Source: an uncultured Ilumatobacter sp. (lineage in GTDB: Bacteria > Actinomycetota > Acidimicrobiia > Acidimicrobiales > Ilumatobacteraceae). From it: a stretch of 25,931 bases of DNA. The DNA lies in assembly GCA_938091165.1 (NCBI GenBank), contig CALKNK010000028.1, positions 1-25,931 of the forward strand, given 5' to 3'. Positions 16,176 to 24,205 of this stretch are shown here, piece after piece; the first letter of the stretch is position 1; each line of letters opens with the position of its first letter. The notes below the pieces were generated by a model. It was given only the letters and a program-made list of their open reading frames with translations, ran no database searches and was not told the origin of the DNA. The position numbers were made by a program, and so were the translations under genes.

Positions 16176-17558
16176 TCAGCTAAGCGCGTCAAGTAAAGCG
16201 TTTTCCACCACTTCAGTCAGGGCCGGGTGAATGTAGAAAACCGATCGCGCAATATCTTCGGCCCTTTGGTCAAACTCCATTGCCTGAATAATCGGCTGAA
16301 TCAACGTGGCGGCCTGCGGGCCCAGAATATGCGCGCCGATGATCAAACCTGTCTCTGAGTTGACGAGCACTTTTGCGAAGCTGTTCTCATCCACGATCGC
16401 CCACCCGTAGGCGGTACCGGCGTAGTCTCGCTTGCCCACGGTGAACGGAACACCTTGCGCTTCGGCATCTTGCTCAGTGAGGCCGACGCTGGCTACCTGC
16501 GGGTTAGAGAACACTGCACCAGGTACAGCTTTGTAGCTTTGGTGGCGAGTCTTGCCAGGGTTCGCAATGTTCCAGAAAGCAACGGCAGCCTCAGCGTTGG
16601 CGAGGTGCTTAAGTTGATAGCGGTTAGCGATATCACCAATGGCCCACACGCCTTCGACATTGGTGGCCATCGTGTCATCGACCAACACAGTTCCGCCGTC
16701 GTGGCACTTGAGCCCACCGCTCTCCACGTCGAGTAGATCACTATTCGGTTCGCGCCCAGTAGCAACCAACAGTTCATCGACAACGATATTTTCTCCACCG
16801 TAAGTGATCACGATGCCATTTTGACTGCGCTCGACTTTGGTCGGCACACGCCCAGTACGAAGATCAACGCGTTGGGCGAAAATCTCCGTGAAGCGTTCGG
16901 TAACGTCACGATCGAAGCCCCGCAGGAGACCGTTGGAACGATTCATCATTATTACCTCGGTACCGAGCGCAGAGAAGATGTGGCCCATCTCAACAGCGAT
17001 GAAGCCACCGCCAATGATGCCGAGACGTTTCGGCAAGCTGGGTAGCCGCATGATCGTGTCGGAGGTATGAAACCCAGTCTCAACCAAACCTGGGATCGGT
17101 GGCGTGACCGGCCGGGCACCTGCTGCCAGCAATATCTGGGGAGCGGTGAGATGGCGCTGCGGGCCCTCGTTCATGTCGACTTCAAGCAGCTTGTCGCCGA
17201 TGAAACGAGCGGTACCCTCAAACAGGGTGACATTGGGCGAACCAGTCGCCCGGTAGTCGCGACCGCTTGCTGATATCGCGTCGATGCGGCCAAATACGCG
17301 GTCACGGAGCGCTGCGAAGTCAACCCCGTTGTATTGCGTCTCAATGTTCATTTTGCTGGAACGCTGCGCGGATAGCGCAGCGTCGGCAGGCAGGACAAAC
17401 ATCTTCGACGGGATGCAGCCGACGTTGAGGCAAGTGCCGCCGTACGTTCCTCGCTCGACGATGGCGATGTTCCAGTCGTTCATGTACTCCGGAATCGAGT
17501 TGCCTGAACCCGATCCCACGATGATGAGGTCAAATTTTTGGGTCTGCGTTTCAGTCAC
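16176..17558 (-). CDS. mtr: mycothione reductase
   Basis: This FAD/NADPH enzyme reduces mycothiol disulfide in the cytoplasm, keeping the actinobacterial thiol pool reduced. The 460-residue product shows the FAD loop VGSGSGNS (14-21), the redox-active pair Cys43/Cys48 in GGTCLNVGCIPSKMF, and the NAD(P)-binding GIIGGGFIAVEMG. It also has ATGREPNSDLL, AIGDIAN, and the catalytic dyad His444/Glu449 in IHPALTEVVENAL. The VGSGSGNS loop distinguishes it from lipoamide dehydrogenase. The GTG at 17558 gives the usual short N-terminus (MTETQTQKFDLIIVG); an ATG at 17576 would add six residues, and neither has a clear Shine-Dalgarno. The divergent NUDIX gene starts about 108 bases away. Confidence 0.9.
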   Translation of the reverse strand: MTETQTQKFDLIIVGSGSGNSIPEYMNDWNIAIVERGTYGGTCLNVGCIPSKMFVLPADAALSAQRSSKMNIETQYNGVDFAALRDRVFGRIDAISASGRDYRATGSPNVTLFEGTARFIGDKLLEVDMNEGPQRHLTAPQILLAAGARPVTPPIPGLVETGFHTSDTIMRLPSLPKRLGIIGGGFIAVEMGHIFSALGTEVIMMNRSNGLLRGFDRDVTERFTEIFAQRVDLRTGRVPTKVERSQNGIVITYGGENIVVDELLVATGREPNSDLLDVESGGLKCHDGGTVLVDDTMATNVEGVWAIGDIANRYQLKHLANAEAAVAFWNIANPGKTRHQSYKAVPGAVFSNPQVASVGLTEQDAEAQGVPFTVGKRDYAGTAYGWAIVDENSFAKVLVNSETGLIIGAHILGPQAATLIQPIIQAMEFDQRAEDIARSVFYIHPALTEVVENALLDALS

Positions 17559-17665
17559 GCAGCGATACAACCACATCCTGTTTACGTACCCACCATGGAT
17601 CAGCGACGACACAACATGGATACACAAACAAGACAGTGGTCCGGTCGGCGTGGCAGGGTGGGGTG

Positions 17666-18163
17666 ATGTTCGACGAGCAGGCGAGCCAACAAGCAGGTCG
17701 GTTGTCAGGAGACGGGTTCGTTCGCTGTAGTGACGGACACGTTCGATGGGGTGTTTTTGGTGCAGCCGGTGTTGTGTTTGTCCTGCGCGAAAGCGATGAG
17801 CCAGAGGTGATGCTGCAGAAGCGCTCGCAAATGGCCCACGAGGGCGGCACGTGGAGCTGCGCAGGTGGCGCGCTCAACCAGGGCGAAATGCCAATGGAAG
17901 GTGCTCTGCGCGAAGCCTCAGAAGAAGTTGGCAGCGTTCCGGGCACCCCGCGATTACTTGGCGAGTACATTTTCAAGCCCGCTGTCAATTGGGCTTACAC
18001 GACTGTCGTGGTCGAGGTTGACGAACGATTTGGCAGCTCGATCAACTTCGAGACCGACGCTGTCGAGTGGTTCCCTCTTGGAGACGTCGACCAACTCGCG
18101 CTCCACGCTGGCTTTGCAGCAGCATGGCCTCACCTCCGCCAAATCGTGCAATCCGCAAACTAG
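17666..18163 (+). CDS. NUDIX hydrolase
   Basis: The 165-residue protein has a complete Nudix box at 68-90: G68, E74, R82-E83, E86-E87 and G89 (GGALNQGEMPMEGALREASEEVG). These bind the metal that cleaves a nucleoside diphosphate linked to another group. The strand before it (GVFGAAGVVFVLRE, 29-42) and QKRS fit the fold. The ATG at 17666 is preceded by a purine-rich GGGTGGGGTG; an upstream GTG at 17636 would add ten residues. Mycothione reductase is divergent and the histidine phosphatase is convergent, 39 bases after the stop. The substrate is unknown; ADP-ribose-type or mutagenic nucleotides are possible. Confidence 0.88.
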   Translation: MFDEQASQQAGRLSGDGFVRCSDGHVRWGVFGAAGVVFVLRESDEPEVMLQKRSQMAHEGGTWSCAGGALNQGEMPMEGALREASEEVGSVPGTPRLLGEYIFKPAVNWAYTTVVVEVDERFGSSINFETDAVEWFPLGDVDQLALHAGFAAAWPHLRQIVQSAN

Positions 18164-18202
18164 ATGACACTGAGATTCGACCTTTTGTGTGAAGCAGGTG
18201 GA

Positions 18203-18865
18203 TCAGCCAATGATGTTGGCAGCGCCGTTGTTCATTCCGACAAGATGGGTGTCGTCGGCAAAGCGGGACATGCGCCAGTTACTGTCAATGTCGACCTGCC
18301 ACTCACTGACCGAAGTGTTCTGTGGACTGGCCACAGGAAGTTGACGGAGATCGAAAGAAGCTCCGGGCCAACGGCGGACGGCAGTCACCATGATCACGCC
18401 GCCATGACACACCACCCACACCGTCTTACCGCGATACTCGTTCACGACGCGATCGGTTGCCGCCGTCACACGATCCGCAAATACCAAACCTGACTCGCCG
18501 CCCGGCGACAGTGGATTCTCCCAGTCACTCCATGGGGCGATGCCGTACTTCTCGATGTACTGCGCGACCGTCAGGCCTTCGGCCTCACCAGACGTACGTT
18601 CCATCAAATCTGCGTGCTGTTCGGGAACCATGCCAAACGGCTCGGAGATTATTTCGGCAGTATGGACCGCTCGTTGCATCGTGCTCACTAATACCGCATC
18701 GGGCTGCATCGACTCGTCGGCTGACAGTCGGGCACGAAGCGCTTCTGCCTGCGCAACGCCAAGATTGGTCAACCCGCCACACGACTCCTGGCCGCTCAGC
18801 CAACCCTCAGCGTTCGAAGCCGACTGACCGTGGCGGATCAAAATTATGCGTGTCACTTCGCTCAT
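18203..18865 (-). CDS. histidine phosphatase family protein
   Basis: The 220-residue protein is a branch-1 histidine phosphatase (phosphoglycerate-mutase-like). The nucleophile motif LIRHGQS (9-15) gives His12 with Arg11. STMQRAVHTAEII provides the second arginine, the acid is in LMERTSGEAEGL, and the second histidine is in VVCHGGVI. The C-terminal NTSVSEW stretch is typical of acidic-phosphatase-type members. The ATG at 18865 starts four residues before the first strand. It is convergent with the NUDIX gene and divergent from the molybdoenzyme, with 122 bases between start codons. The substrate cannot be told from sequence. Confidence 0.87.
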   Translation of the reverse strand: MSEVTRIILIRHGQSASNAEGWLSGQESCGGLTNLGVAQAEALRARLSADESMQPDAVLVSTMQRAVHTAEIISEPFGMVPEQHADLMERTSGEAEGLTVAQYIEKYGIAPWSDWENPLSPGGESGLVFADRVTAATDRVVNEYRGKTVWVVCHGGVIMVTAVRRWPGASFDLRQLPVASPQNTSVSEWQVDIDSNWRMSRFADDTHLVGMNNGAANIIG

Positions 18866-18987
18866 CTCCCCAGCATGACATCACCTCTGTTCATCGTCCC
18901 AGCCGCCGCGACGATGACGTTATTGGTATGCACGGGCGGCGAACGGTATCGACGGACTTGACGGGGGGGATCCACTGGAATAGCGAT

Positions 18988-21114
18988 ATGTCTGTGACCA
19001 TGTCCAACGAGGTACCGAACACCTCTGTCAGCACCGTGCAGGGCACCTGCCACCACGACTGTCCGGACTCGTGTGGCTGGATAGTCACGGTCGAAGACAG
19101 GGCCGACACAGCTCCGGTCGCGGTGAAGCTCCGCGGCTGGTCCGAGCATCCGTACTCAGCTGGCGAGCTGTGCCCGAAGGTCAACCGGTTCCTCGATCGG
19201 GTCTACAGCCCAGAGCGCATCCTCCACCCATTGCGACGAGTCGGGGCCAAAGGCTCCGGCGAATTCAAGCAAGTCACCTGGCCTGAAGCACTCACTGAAA
19301 TTTCCACCAACTTGCATCGCATCATCAACGAGCACGGCCCCGAAGCCGTTCTCCCCTACTCCGATGCCGGGAACCAAAGCTTGATCTCACTCATGGGACT
19401 GAGCGGACGGTTCTTTGGCCACATGGGAGCCACCAAGCTTGAGCGCGCCATCTGCGGCGTCACGGTTGGCGCCGGCATGAGCAAGACCATTGGCTCACCG
19501 CGCGGCCTCGACCCAATGGAACATGAACACAGCAAGCTCATCATCCTGTGGGGAACCAACACCAAACTTACCAATCGTCACCTCTGGCCGACCATCGAGA
19601 CAGCTCGAGCCAACGGTGCGACGCTCATCGTGATCGATCCAATTCGCACCCTCACCGCTGACGCAATCGACACAGCTGCCGGTGACCAGTTCATCCAGCC
19701 ACTACCCGGCACCGACATTGCAATGATGTTGGCCATGATGCACGTGCTGATTGGCGACGGCCTCACTAATGACGACTGGATCGCCAACCACACGCTCGGC
19801 TTTGACGAACTTTGTGCCGCGGTGGCCGACTGGACTCCAGAACGCGCCGCCGGAGTCTGCGGTGTGGAGGCCCACATCATCACTCGACTTGCACACGAGT
19901 ACGCAACCCTTCGACCGGCCGGGATTCGGACACTTGTCGGACCCGAACATCACGAGAACGGTGCCATGTTCCACCGGACGTTGGCGTGCCTTCCTGCGTT
20001 AACTGGAGCCTGGGCTGAACGTGGCGGTGGGTTATCGAAAAGCACCGGCGCCTGGACCGAGAGCCACATTGATTTCGACGCGATGTTGCGGCCGGACATC
20101 CACGTAGGCAACGCACGCACGCTGAACATGAGCCGCCTTGGTCAAATTCTGACGCGTCCGCATGCCGGACAAACCGACGGTCCTGGCATCCATGCCTTTA
20201 TCAACTGGAACTGTAACCCGATCGTGACGACGCCGAATGCAGAAGCGACGCGACGCGGTTTGCTTCGAGACGACCTCTTCACGGTCGTCCATGAGCAGTT
20301 CATGACCGACACAGCGCGCTACGCCGACATCGTACTGCCCGCAACAACGCAGATCGAAGCCGACGACGTTGTGCTGTCATGGGGCTCACTACACATCAAC
20401 TACAACCACGCTGCGATCGATCCGCCCGGCGAAACGGTGAACAACACCGAACTATTTCGGCGCCTCGCTGCTGCTATGGGGTACACCGAACCAGCGCTCT
20501 TCGACGACGATGCAAAAATAATGCGCGAGGCGCTTCCGGCCATCGATATTGATTCATTGAGCTCATCGGGTTGGCTCCGAGTCGATTACCCCGATGATGG
20601 TCGCCCCTTTGGTGAAGGAAACTTTGATACGCCAACTGGTCGAGTCCACTTCGCATCTGACGAACTGGAAGCGATGGGTCAACCCCGGGTACCGACTTAC
20701 GTTGCACCAAACGAAAGTCCGGGTGGCGACGCCACCTTTGTCGCTGAATTTCCCCTGCAGCTCCTCACACCCAAGCATCACGCTCGATTCCTTAACTCGG
20801 GTTATTCCCATCTACCGAGGCATGGCCCCGCCGAAGGTGGACCATTCGTTGAACTCTCTGACGTAGACGCTGCACACCGCCAACTTGCAGACGGAGACGT
20901 TGCGCGGGTGTGGAATGAGCGTGGATCAATCGAAGTTCCAGTAAAAATTACCGGGCGACTGCGTCCCGGAGTCATTGCAATCCCGTGGGGATGGTGGAGT
21001 GCACATCACCCAGATGGCAAGACCGTCAACGCTCTTACCAATGACACCTTGACAGAATGGGGCGGTGGCGTCGCGTTCTCAGACACTCTGGTCGAAGTAG
21101 GTCACCCCAACTGA
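18988..21114 (+). CDS. bis-MGD molybdopterin oxidoreductase with N-terminal 4Fe-4S site
   Basis: This 708-residue protein belongs to the DMSO-reductase superfamily. The N-terminal 4Fe-4S motif is TCHHDCPDSCGW with Cys21, Cys25 and Cys29, plus Cys62 in ELCPKVNRF. Catalytic-domain landmarks follow: AICGVTVGAG (155-163) with Cys156 as a candidate molybdenum ligand, IILWGTNTKLTNRHLWP, and IVIDPIRT. ARYADIVLPATTQIEADDV comes next, and the C-terminal dinucleotide-binding domain opens LQLLTPKHHARFLNS and has PWGWWSAHHPDG. No TAT signal is present, so it is cytoplasmic. No electron-transfer or membrane-anchor subunit gene is adjacent. The open frame extends far upstream, but ATG 18988 (or 19000) is chosen because the Fe-S domain starts just after it. 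The substrate is unknown. Confidence 0.9.
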   Translation: MSVTMSNEVPNTSVSTVQGTCHHDCPDSCGWIVTVEDRADTAPVAVKLRGWSEHPYSAGELCPKVNRFLDRVYSPERILHPLRRVGAKGSGEFKQVTWPEALTEISTNLHRIINEHGPEAVLPYSDAGNQSLISLMGLSGRFFGHMGATKLERAICGVTVGAGMSKTIGSPRGLDPMEHEHSKLIILWGTNTKLTNRHLWPTIETARANGATLIVIDPIRTLTADAIDTAAGDQFIQPLPGTDIAMMLAMMHVLIGDGLTNDDWIANHTLGFDELCAAVADWTPERAAGVCGVEAHIITRLAHEYATLRPAGIRTLVGPEHHENGAMFHRTLACLPALTGAWAERGGGLSKSTGAWTESHIDFDAMLRPDIHVGNARTLNMSRLGQILTRPHAGQTDGPGIHAFINWNCNPIVTTPNAEATRRGLLRDDLFTVVHEQFMTDTARYADIVLPATTQIEADDVVLSWGSLHINYNHAAIDPPGETVNNTELFRRLAAAMGYTEPALFDDDAKIMREALPAIDIDSLSSSGWLRVDYPDDGRPFGEGNFDTPTGRVHFASDELEAMGQPRVPTYVAPNESPGGDATFVAEFPLQLLTPKHHARFLNSGYSHLPRHGPAEGGPFVELSDVDAAHRQLADGDVARVWNERGSIEVPVKITGRLRPGVIAIPWGWWSAHHPDGKTVNALTNDTLTEWGGGVAFSDTLVEVGHPN

Positions 21115-21567
21115 GCCGCCAAGCTTATTTACCGCTCATAAAATCTTCGTCGTCATTGTGTTGCCGAGGTGCCACGGAATAGCAAATGCAGGCCGCCCGT
21201 CGTTTCTAACAGTTGATTTATCAAATCGAAGGCCCCGGTCGCGGCGAGTTCCACATGCTCGATGAGCTTCGTGATGACCTGGCTGACAACAATCACCAGC
21301 GCTTTTGCAGCCGCTTCGTTAAACAGGTCCCATGCTTCGACTTTGATCTCAACGCAATCAAGCAGCACCTTGTCTTTCGCAGTGAACGGACCTCTGTTCA
21401 AAAATCCTTCCTCTTCAGCCAGCTCAGTTCCACTTCCAACGACCGTTTGGCATGGCGCCTTGGGTATCCAGCTTCAAGCCGCGGTAACAGAATATAAAAC
21501 AGGAATCAACAGCGCCGAGGGTGCCAACGTTCCTGTCTATGTTCTGCGGCACCATTAACCTGGCTGT
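21115..21567. other. 450-bp gap with one possible small gene
   Basis: Between the molybdoenzyme and the MgtE-N gene no recognised gene is seen. Several overlapping open frames occur on both strands; the best candidate, on the minus strand at 21153-21401, is listed separately. The last 50 bases should hold the promoter of the plus-strand gene at 21568, but I cannot assign its elements. Confidence 0.4.
21153..21401 (-). CDS. possible 82-residue protein, uncertain
   Basis: A minus-strand frame starts at TTG 21401 behind a purine-rich GAGGAAGGA five bases upstream, which would make a strong ribosome site. The predicted protein is helical and amphipathic (VEAWDLFNEAAAKALVIVVSQVITKLIEHV in pieces, about 21-50) and ends GTSATQ. 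I do not recognise it. The frame is open for about 30 codons upstream of the TTG without another good start, so it may instead be a relic or a chance frame. Third-position GC is moderate, and plus-strand frames overlap it. Confidence 0.25.
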   Translation of the reverse strand: MNRGPFTAKDKVLLDCVEIKVEAWDLFNEAAAKALVIVVSQVITKLIEHVELAATGAFDLINQLLETTGGLHLLFRGTSATQ

Positions 21568-22827
21568 ATGGCAGGGGATTTGATCTACGCATTCCGCGTT
21601 CTACGCCTCCCGTTGCTCGATGCTGGTGGTGCCCCCATCGGGCGCGTCGAGGACCTGGTGGCGATACCCGGCCGTCCGGGCAACGAGAACGAAGCTGGCG
21701 TTCCCCCTAAAATCGTAGGTTTCGTCGCCTCAAGCCAGCGCCGACGAATATTCGTCAACGCCAATCGGGTGGGGGAATTGAACGGCGATGGTGTGCGGCT
21801 ACAGAGCTGGGACGTCGATCTCAACCCGTTCAAGCCGCGTCCTGGTGAGGTCTTGATCAACGCCGAATTGATCGATCGTAAGGTCGGCAACGAGACAGTC
21901 AGCGACATCGCTATTCAGCCGAGGTTCGATGGTCGCTCATCATGGTGGGAAATTGACAAGGTACGGCTGGCTTCGCGCAGCTCACTCCGACGCCGCCCAA
22001 CGTACCGACTCGTTGACTACGAGCAAGTGCCAGCGCTCTTTGACAAGCCGACCGAGATGCAGGCCGAGGCAGCCCGTCTGCGCGATTTTCATCCAGCTGA
22101 AGTCGCTGCGTTCGTGCGTGCTCTGAGTAGCGAACAGCGACGTCAAATTGCTGAAGCGATGGATGATGAGCGGCTCGCCGACGTTCTCGAGGAGCTTCCA
22201 GAGGAGGAGCAGGTGCGAATCGTCGAGAGCCTTGATCGGGAGCGGCTCGAAGGTGTATTCGATGAAATGGATTTCGACGACCTTGCCGATTTGCTCGGCC
22301 AAATGTCGAAGACGCAGCGGGAGCTAATGCTTGACGTCATGGATGACGACGATGCCGAAACGGTTCGCCGCCTGCTGTCGTACGAAGAAGGCACAGCCGG
22401 TGGCCTGATGACACCGGAAGTAATCATCCTCGGTCCTACCGCTACCGTCGCCGAAGCGCTTGCACAGGTGCGTCACCCGGACTGGGTCGTCAGCATTGCT
22501 GCTCAGGTTTTTGTGTGCAACGCGCCGTTCAAGGCTCCGACCGGAAAGTTCCTGGGTATCGCTCATGTCCAGCGTCTGCTACGCGAGCCCCCGAACATGG
22601 AGATTGGCCGCTTACTTGACGATGTTCCGATTGTCAGCCCCGAAATCAGCGACCGTGAAGTTGCTGAACGTCTCGCCAGCTACGACATGCTCGCAGTAGC
22701 CGTCTGCGATCAGGCTGGTCGCTTGCTCGGCTCAGTGACCGTCGATGACGTGATCGACCGAATGCTTGGTCCCGTCTGGCGCAAACGGCAACGCCCATCA
22801 CGCATACCGGAGGTGAGCGCCACATGA
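21568..22827 (+). CDS. soluble MgtE-N / CBS domain protein
   Basis: The 419-residue protein carries the cytoplasmic sensor part of MgtE magnesium channels without the membrane part. Residues 1-150 form a beta-rich N-terminal region, with PLLDAGGAPIGRVEDLV resembling a PRC-barrel strand set. Residues about 165-275 are the MgtE-N superhelix, with repeated FHPAEVAAFVRAL, ERLADVLEELPEEEQVRIVESLD and FDDLADLLGQMS. Residues about 275-400 are a CBS pair (EEGTAGGLMTPEVIILGP and LLGSVTVDDVIDRML). Its stop overlaps the DUF1003 start by four bases. Mycobacteria have a similar pair (Rv1232c/Rv1233c-type neighbourhood, from memory). It may sense Mg2+ or nucleotides and act on the membrane partner; this is inference. 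Confidence 0.9.
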   Translation: MAGDLIYAFRVLRLPLLDAGGAPIGRVEDLVAIPGRPGNENEAGVPPKIVGFVASSQRRRIFVNANRVGELNGDGVRLQSWDVDLNPFKPRPGEVLINAELIDRKVGNETVSDIAIQPRFDGRSSWWEIDKVRLASRSSLRRRPTYRLVDYEQVPALFDKPTEMQAEAARLRDFHPAEVAAFVRALSSEQRRQIAEAMDDERLADVLEELPEEEQVRIVESLDRERLEGVFDEMDFDDLADLLGQMSKTQRELMLDVMDDDDAETVRRLLSYEEGTAGGLMTPEVIILGPTATVAEALAQVRHPDWVVSIAAQVFVCNAPFKAPTGKFLGIAHVQRLLREPPNMEIGRLLDDVPIVSPEISDREVAERLASYDMLAVAVCDQAGRLLGSVTVDDVIDRMLGPVWRKRQRPSRIPEVSAT

Positions 22828-23375
22828 AACGGCGTGAAGACCTCTCCGAGCCACGGTCATCGCATCGCATCGGCGTGCAATACGACTCAGACGTCTTTGG
22901 GGCGTTCGCCGAGTCGATAGCGAACTTTCTAGGAACGGCGCGATTCCTTGTTTTTCAGACGATCGTCATCGCGCTTTGGATAATTCACAACATCGCTGCA
23001 CCGGACCAATTCGTCTTTGACTCCTGGTCCCGTGGCTTCGTGCTACTCACTCTTGTTCTATCTGTCCAGGCTTCGTACGCTGCGCCCCTGATCCTGCTTG
23101 CCCAGTCCCGCCAGGAACGTCGTGATCAAGTCACCTCCGAAAATGACCGCGAGGTCGCCGAACGAACTCAGAGCGACACCGAGTTCCTCGCGCGAGAAAT
23201 CGCAAGTGTGCGAGTGTCGATTAGCGACATTGTCACCGGCGAAGACTTTGGCGATCGAATCGATCGACTACAGGAAACGATCGAAGCGTTGTCAACGCAG
23301 GTTGCTCAACTCTCAGGGTCGACGCCAGAAGACGACACCAACGCCAGTAACTCAAGCGTGGCTGACGAGAACTGA
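22824..23375 (+). CDS. DUF1003 membrane protein
   Basis: The 183-residue protein matches DUF1003: a short basic N-terminus; FLGTARFLVFQTIVIALWIIHN (membrane helix about 38-57); RGFVLLTLVLSVQASYAAPLILLAQSRQERRD (helix about 71-92, followed by the conserved AQxRQ); then a long charged helical tail likely to form a coiled coil (about 105-165). It is translationally coupled to the MgtE-N/CBS gene (ATGA overlap). Its last 70 bases overlap the 3' end of the minus-strand hydrolase gene. The function of DUF1003 is not known; the pairing suggests a complex whose sensor is the CBS protein. Confidence 0.9.
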   Translation: MKRREDLSEPRSSHRIGVQYDSDVFGAFAESIANFLGTARFLVFQTIVIALWIIHNIAAPDQFVFDSWSRGFVLLTLVLSVQASYAAPLILLAQSRQERRDQVTSENDREVAERTQSDTEFLAREIASVRVSISDIVTGEDFGDRIDRLQETIEALSTQVAQLSGSTPEDDTNASNSSVADEN

Positions 23376-24205
23376 TTGGGTTTCTCCCATGGGCCGAGGT
23401 GGTCGGTTGCGATTTCACGCACTTCAGCACCGAGAGCCTTAGCCAACGCCCGCTGATTACCGGGGTTCACGAGACGATCGTGGGTCGTGATCAACATCCC
23501 TGCTGGGACATTCAAACTTCCCGCCCAGTCAGTCGCGTTGTAGGCACTTAATGCTCTGCCCGCCGCGAGTACTGCGCCAATGTCCACGCGCTGTGACTCT
23601 CCGCGCAGCCACGGGATATACCGACGTAGTCCGTATTCTTCGGCGAACGTTTTTTCAAGAAACTTCTTCATAAAGCGACCGGCAACCCGCGAGCGCAAAA
23701 AGGTGCCCATTACAGGAAGAAAGCGCCACCGCAATCGTTCGACCAGCGAACCACTCCATTCAAGAGCTGTTGCCTGTGCGATGAGACCCGCCACCAAATC
23801 AGGGTGGCGCCGGGCAAGCAACATGCTGATCGGTCCACCCATCGAGTATCCGATCGCTATCACGTTGCTAGCACCGAGGTGACGCAGAACGGCAGCGACA
23901 TCGTCGGCGACATCTTCCAATGTGAACGCAGCCGGACTCCGAAGTCCCCTGCCGTGCCCGCGATGGTCAATACCGATAAACGAACACCGCTCCGCAAGCG
24001 CTTCGTACGCTGTGAAAAATTGCAAGTCACTTGATGCAGTCCAACCGTGAAGAAGGACGACCGTCGGTGTTGTCAGGTCGGCGTGACGATGTTCGCGTAT
24101 GAAGAACTCTCCGCGCCCGTCGATGTTGACGATTCGCCCTACTGGCAGCCATGGCAGTTCGGTACCTGCACTCATTGGATCAAATGTCGGAGTGACGTCA
24201 GCCAT
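23306..24205 (-). CDS. alpha/beta hydrolase
   Basis: The 299-residue protein is a full alpha/beta hydrolase. The oxyanion strand VVLLHGWTASSD is at about 49-60, followed by IDHRGHGRG (79-87). The nucleophile elbow GYSMGG gives Ser121, the likely acid is Asp243 in THDRLVNP, and the catalytic His269 lies in TDHLGPWE. A helical lid lies between about 150 and 205. The start ATG lies eight bases inside the upstream saccharopine dehydrogenase-like gene, so the two are coupled. The stop lies 70 bases inside the convergent DUF1003 gene, so the last 22 codons are read on both strands. The substrate is unknown. Confidence 0.88.
   Translation of the reverse strand: MADVTPTFDPMSAGTELPWLPVGRIVNIDGRGEFFIREHRHADLTTPTVVLLHGWTASSDLQFFTAYEALAERCSFIGIDHRGHGRGLRSPAAFTLEDVADDVAAVLRHLGASNVIAIGYSMGGPISMLLARRHPDLVAGLIAQATALEWSGSLVERLRWRFLPVMGTFLRSRVAGRFMKKFLEKTFAEEYGLRRYIPWLRGESQRVDIGAVLAAGRALSAYNATDWAGSLNVPAGMLITTHDRLVNPGNQRALAKALGAEVREIATDHLGPWEKPNQFSSATLELLALVSSSGVDPES

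Noticed and set aside
18958..18986. TTGACG with a 17-base spacer and TAGCGA as a promoter for the molybdoenzyme
   Set aside because: The -10 match is poor, and the predicted transcript would start beyond the first ATG, so I do not list it as a feature.
18457..18987. Long upstream extension of the molybdoenzyme frame
   Set aside because: The frame is open for 177 more codons, but this part is antisense to the histidine phosphatase gene, is rich in Arg/Ser/Pro as shadow frames are, and the Fe-S domain begins just after ATG 18988.
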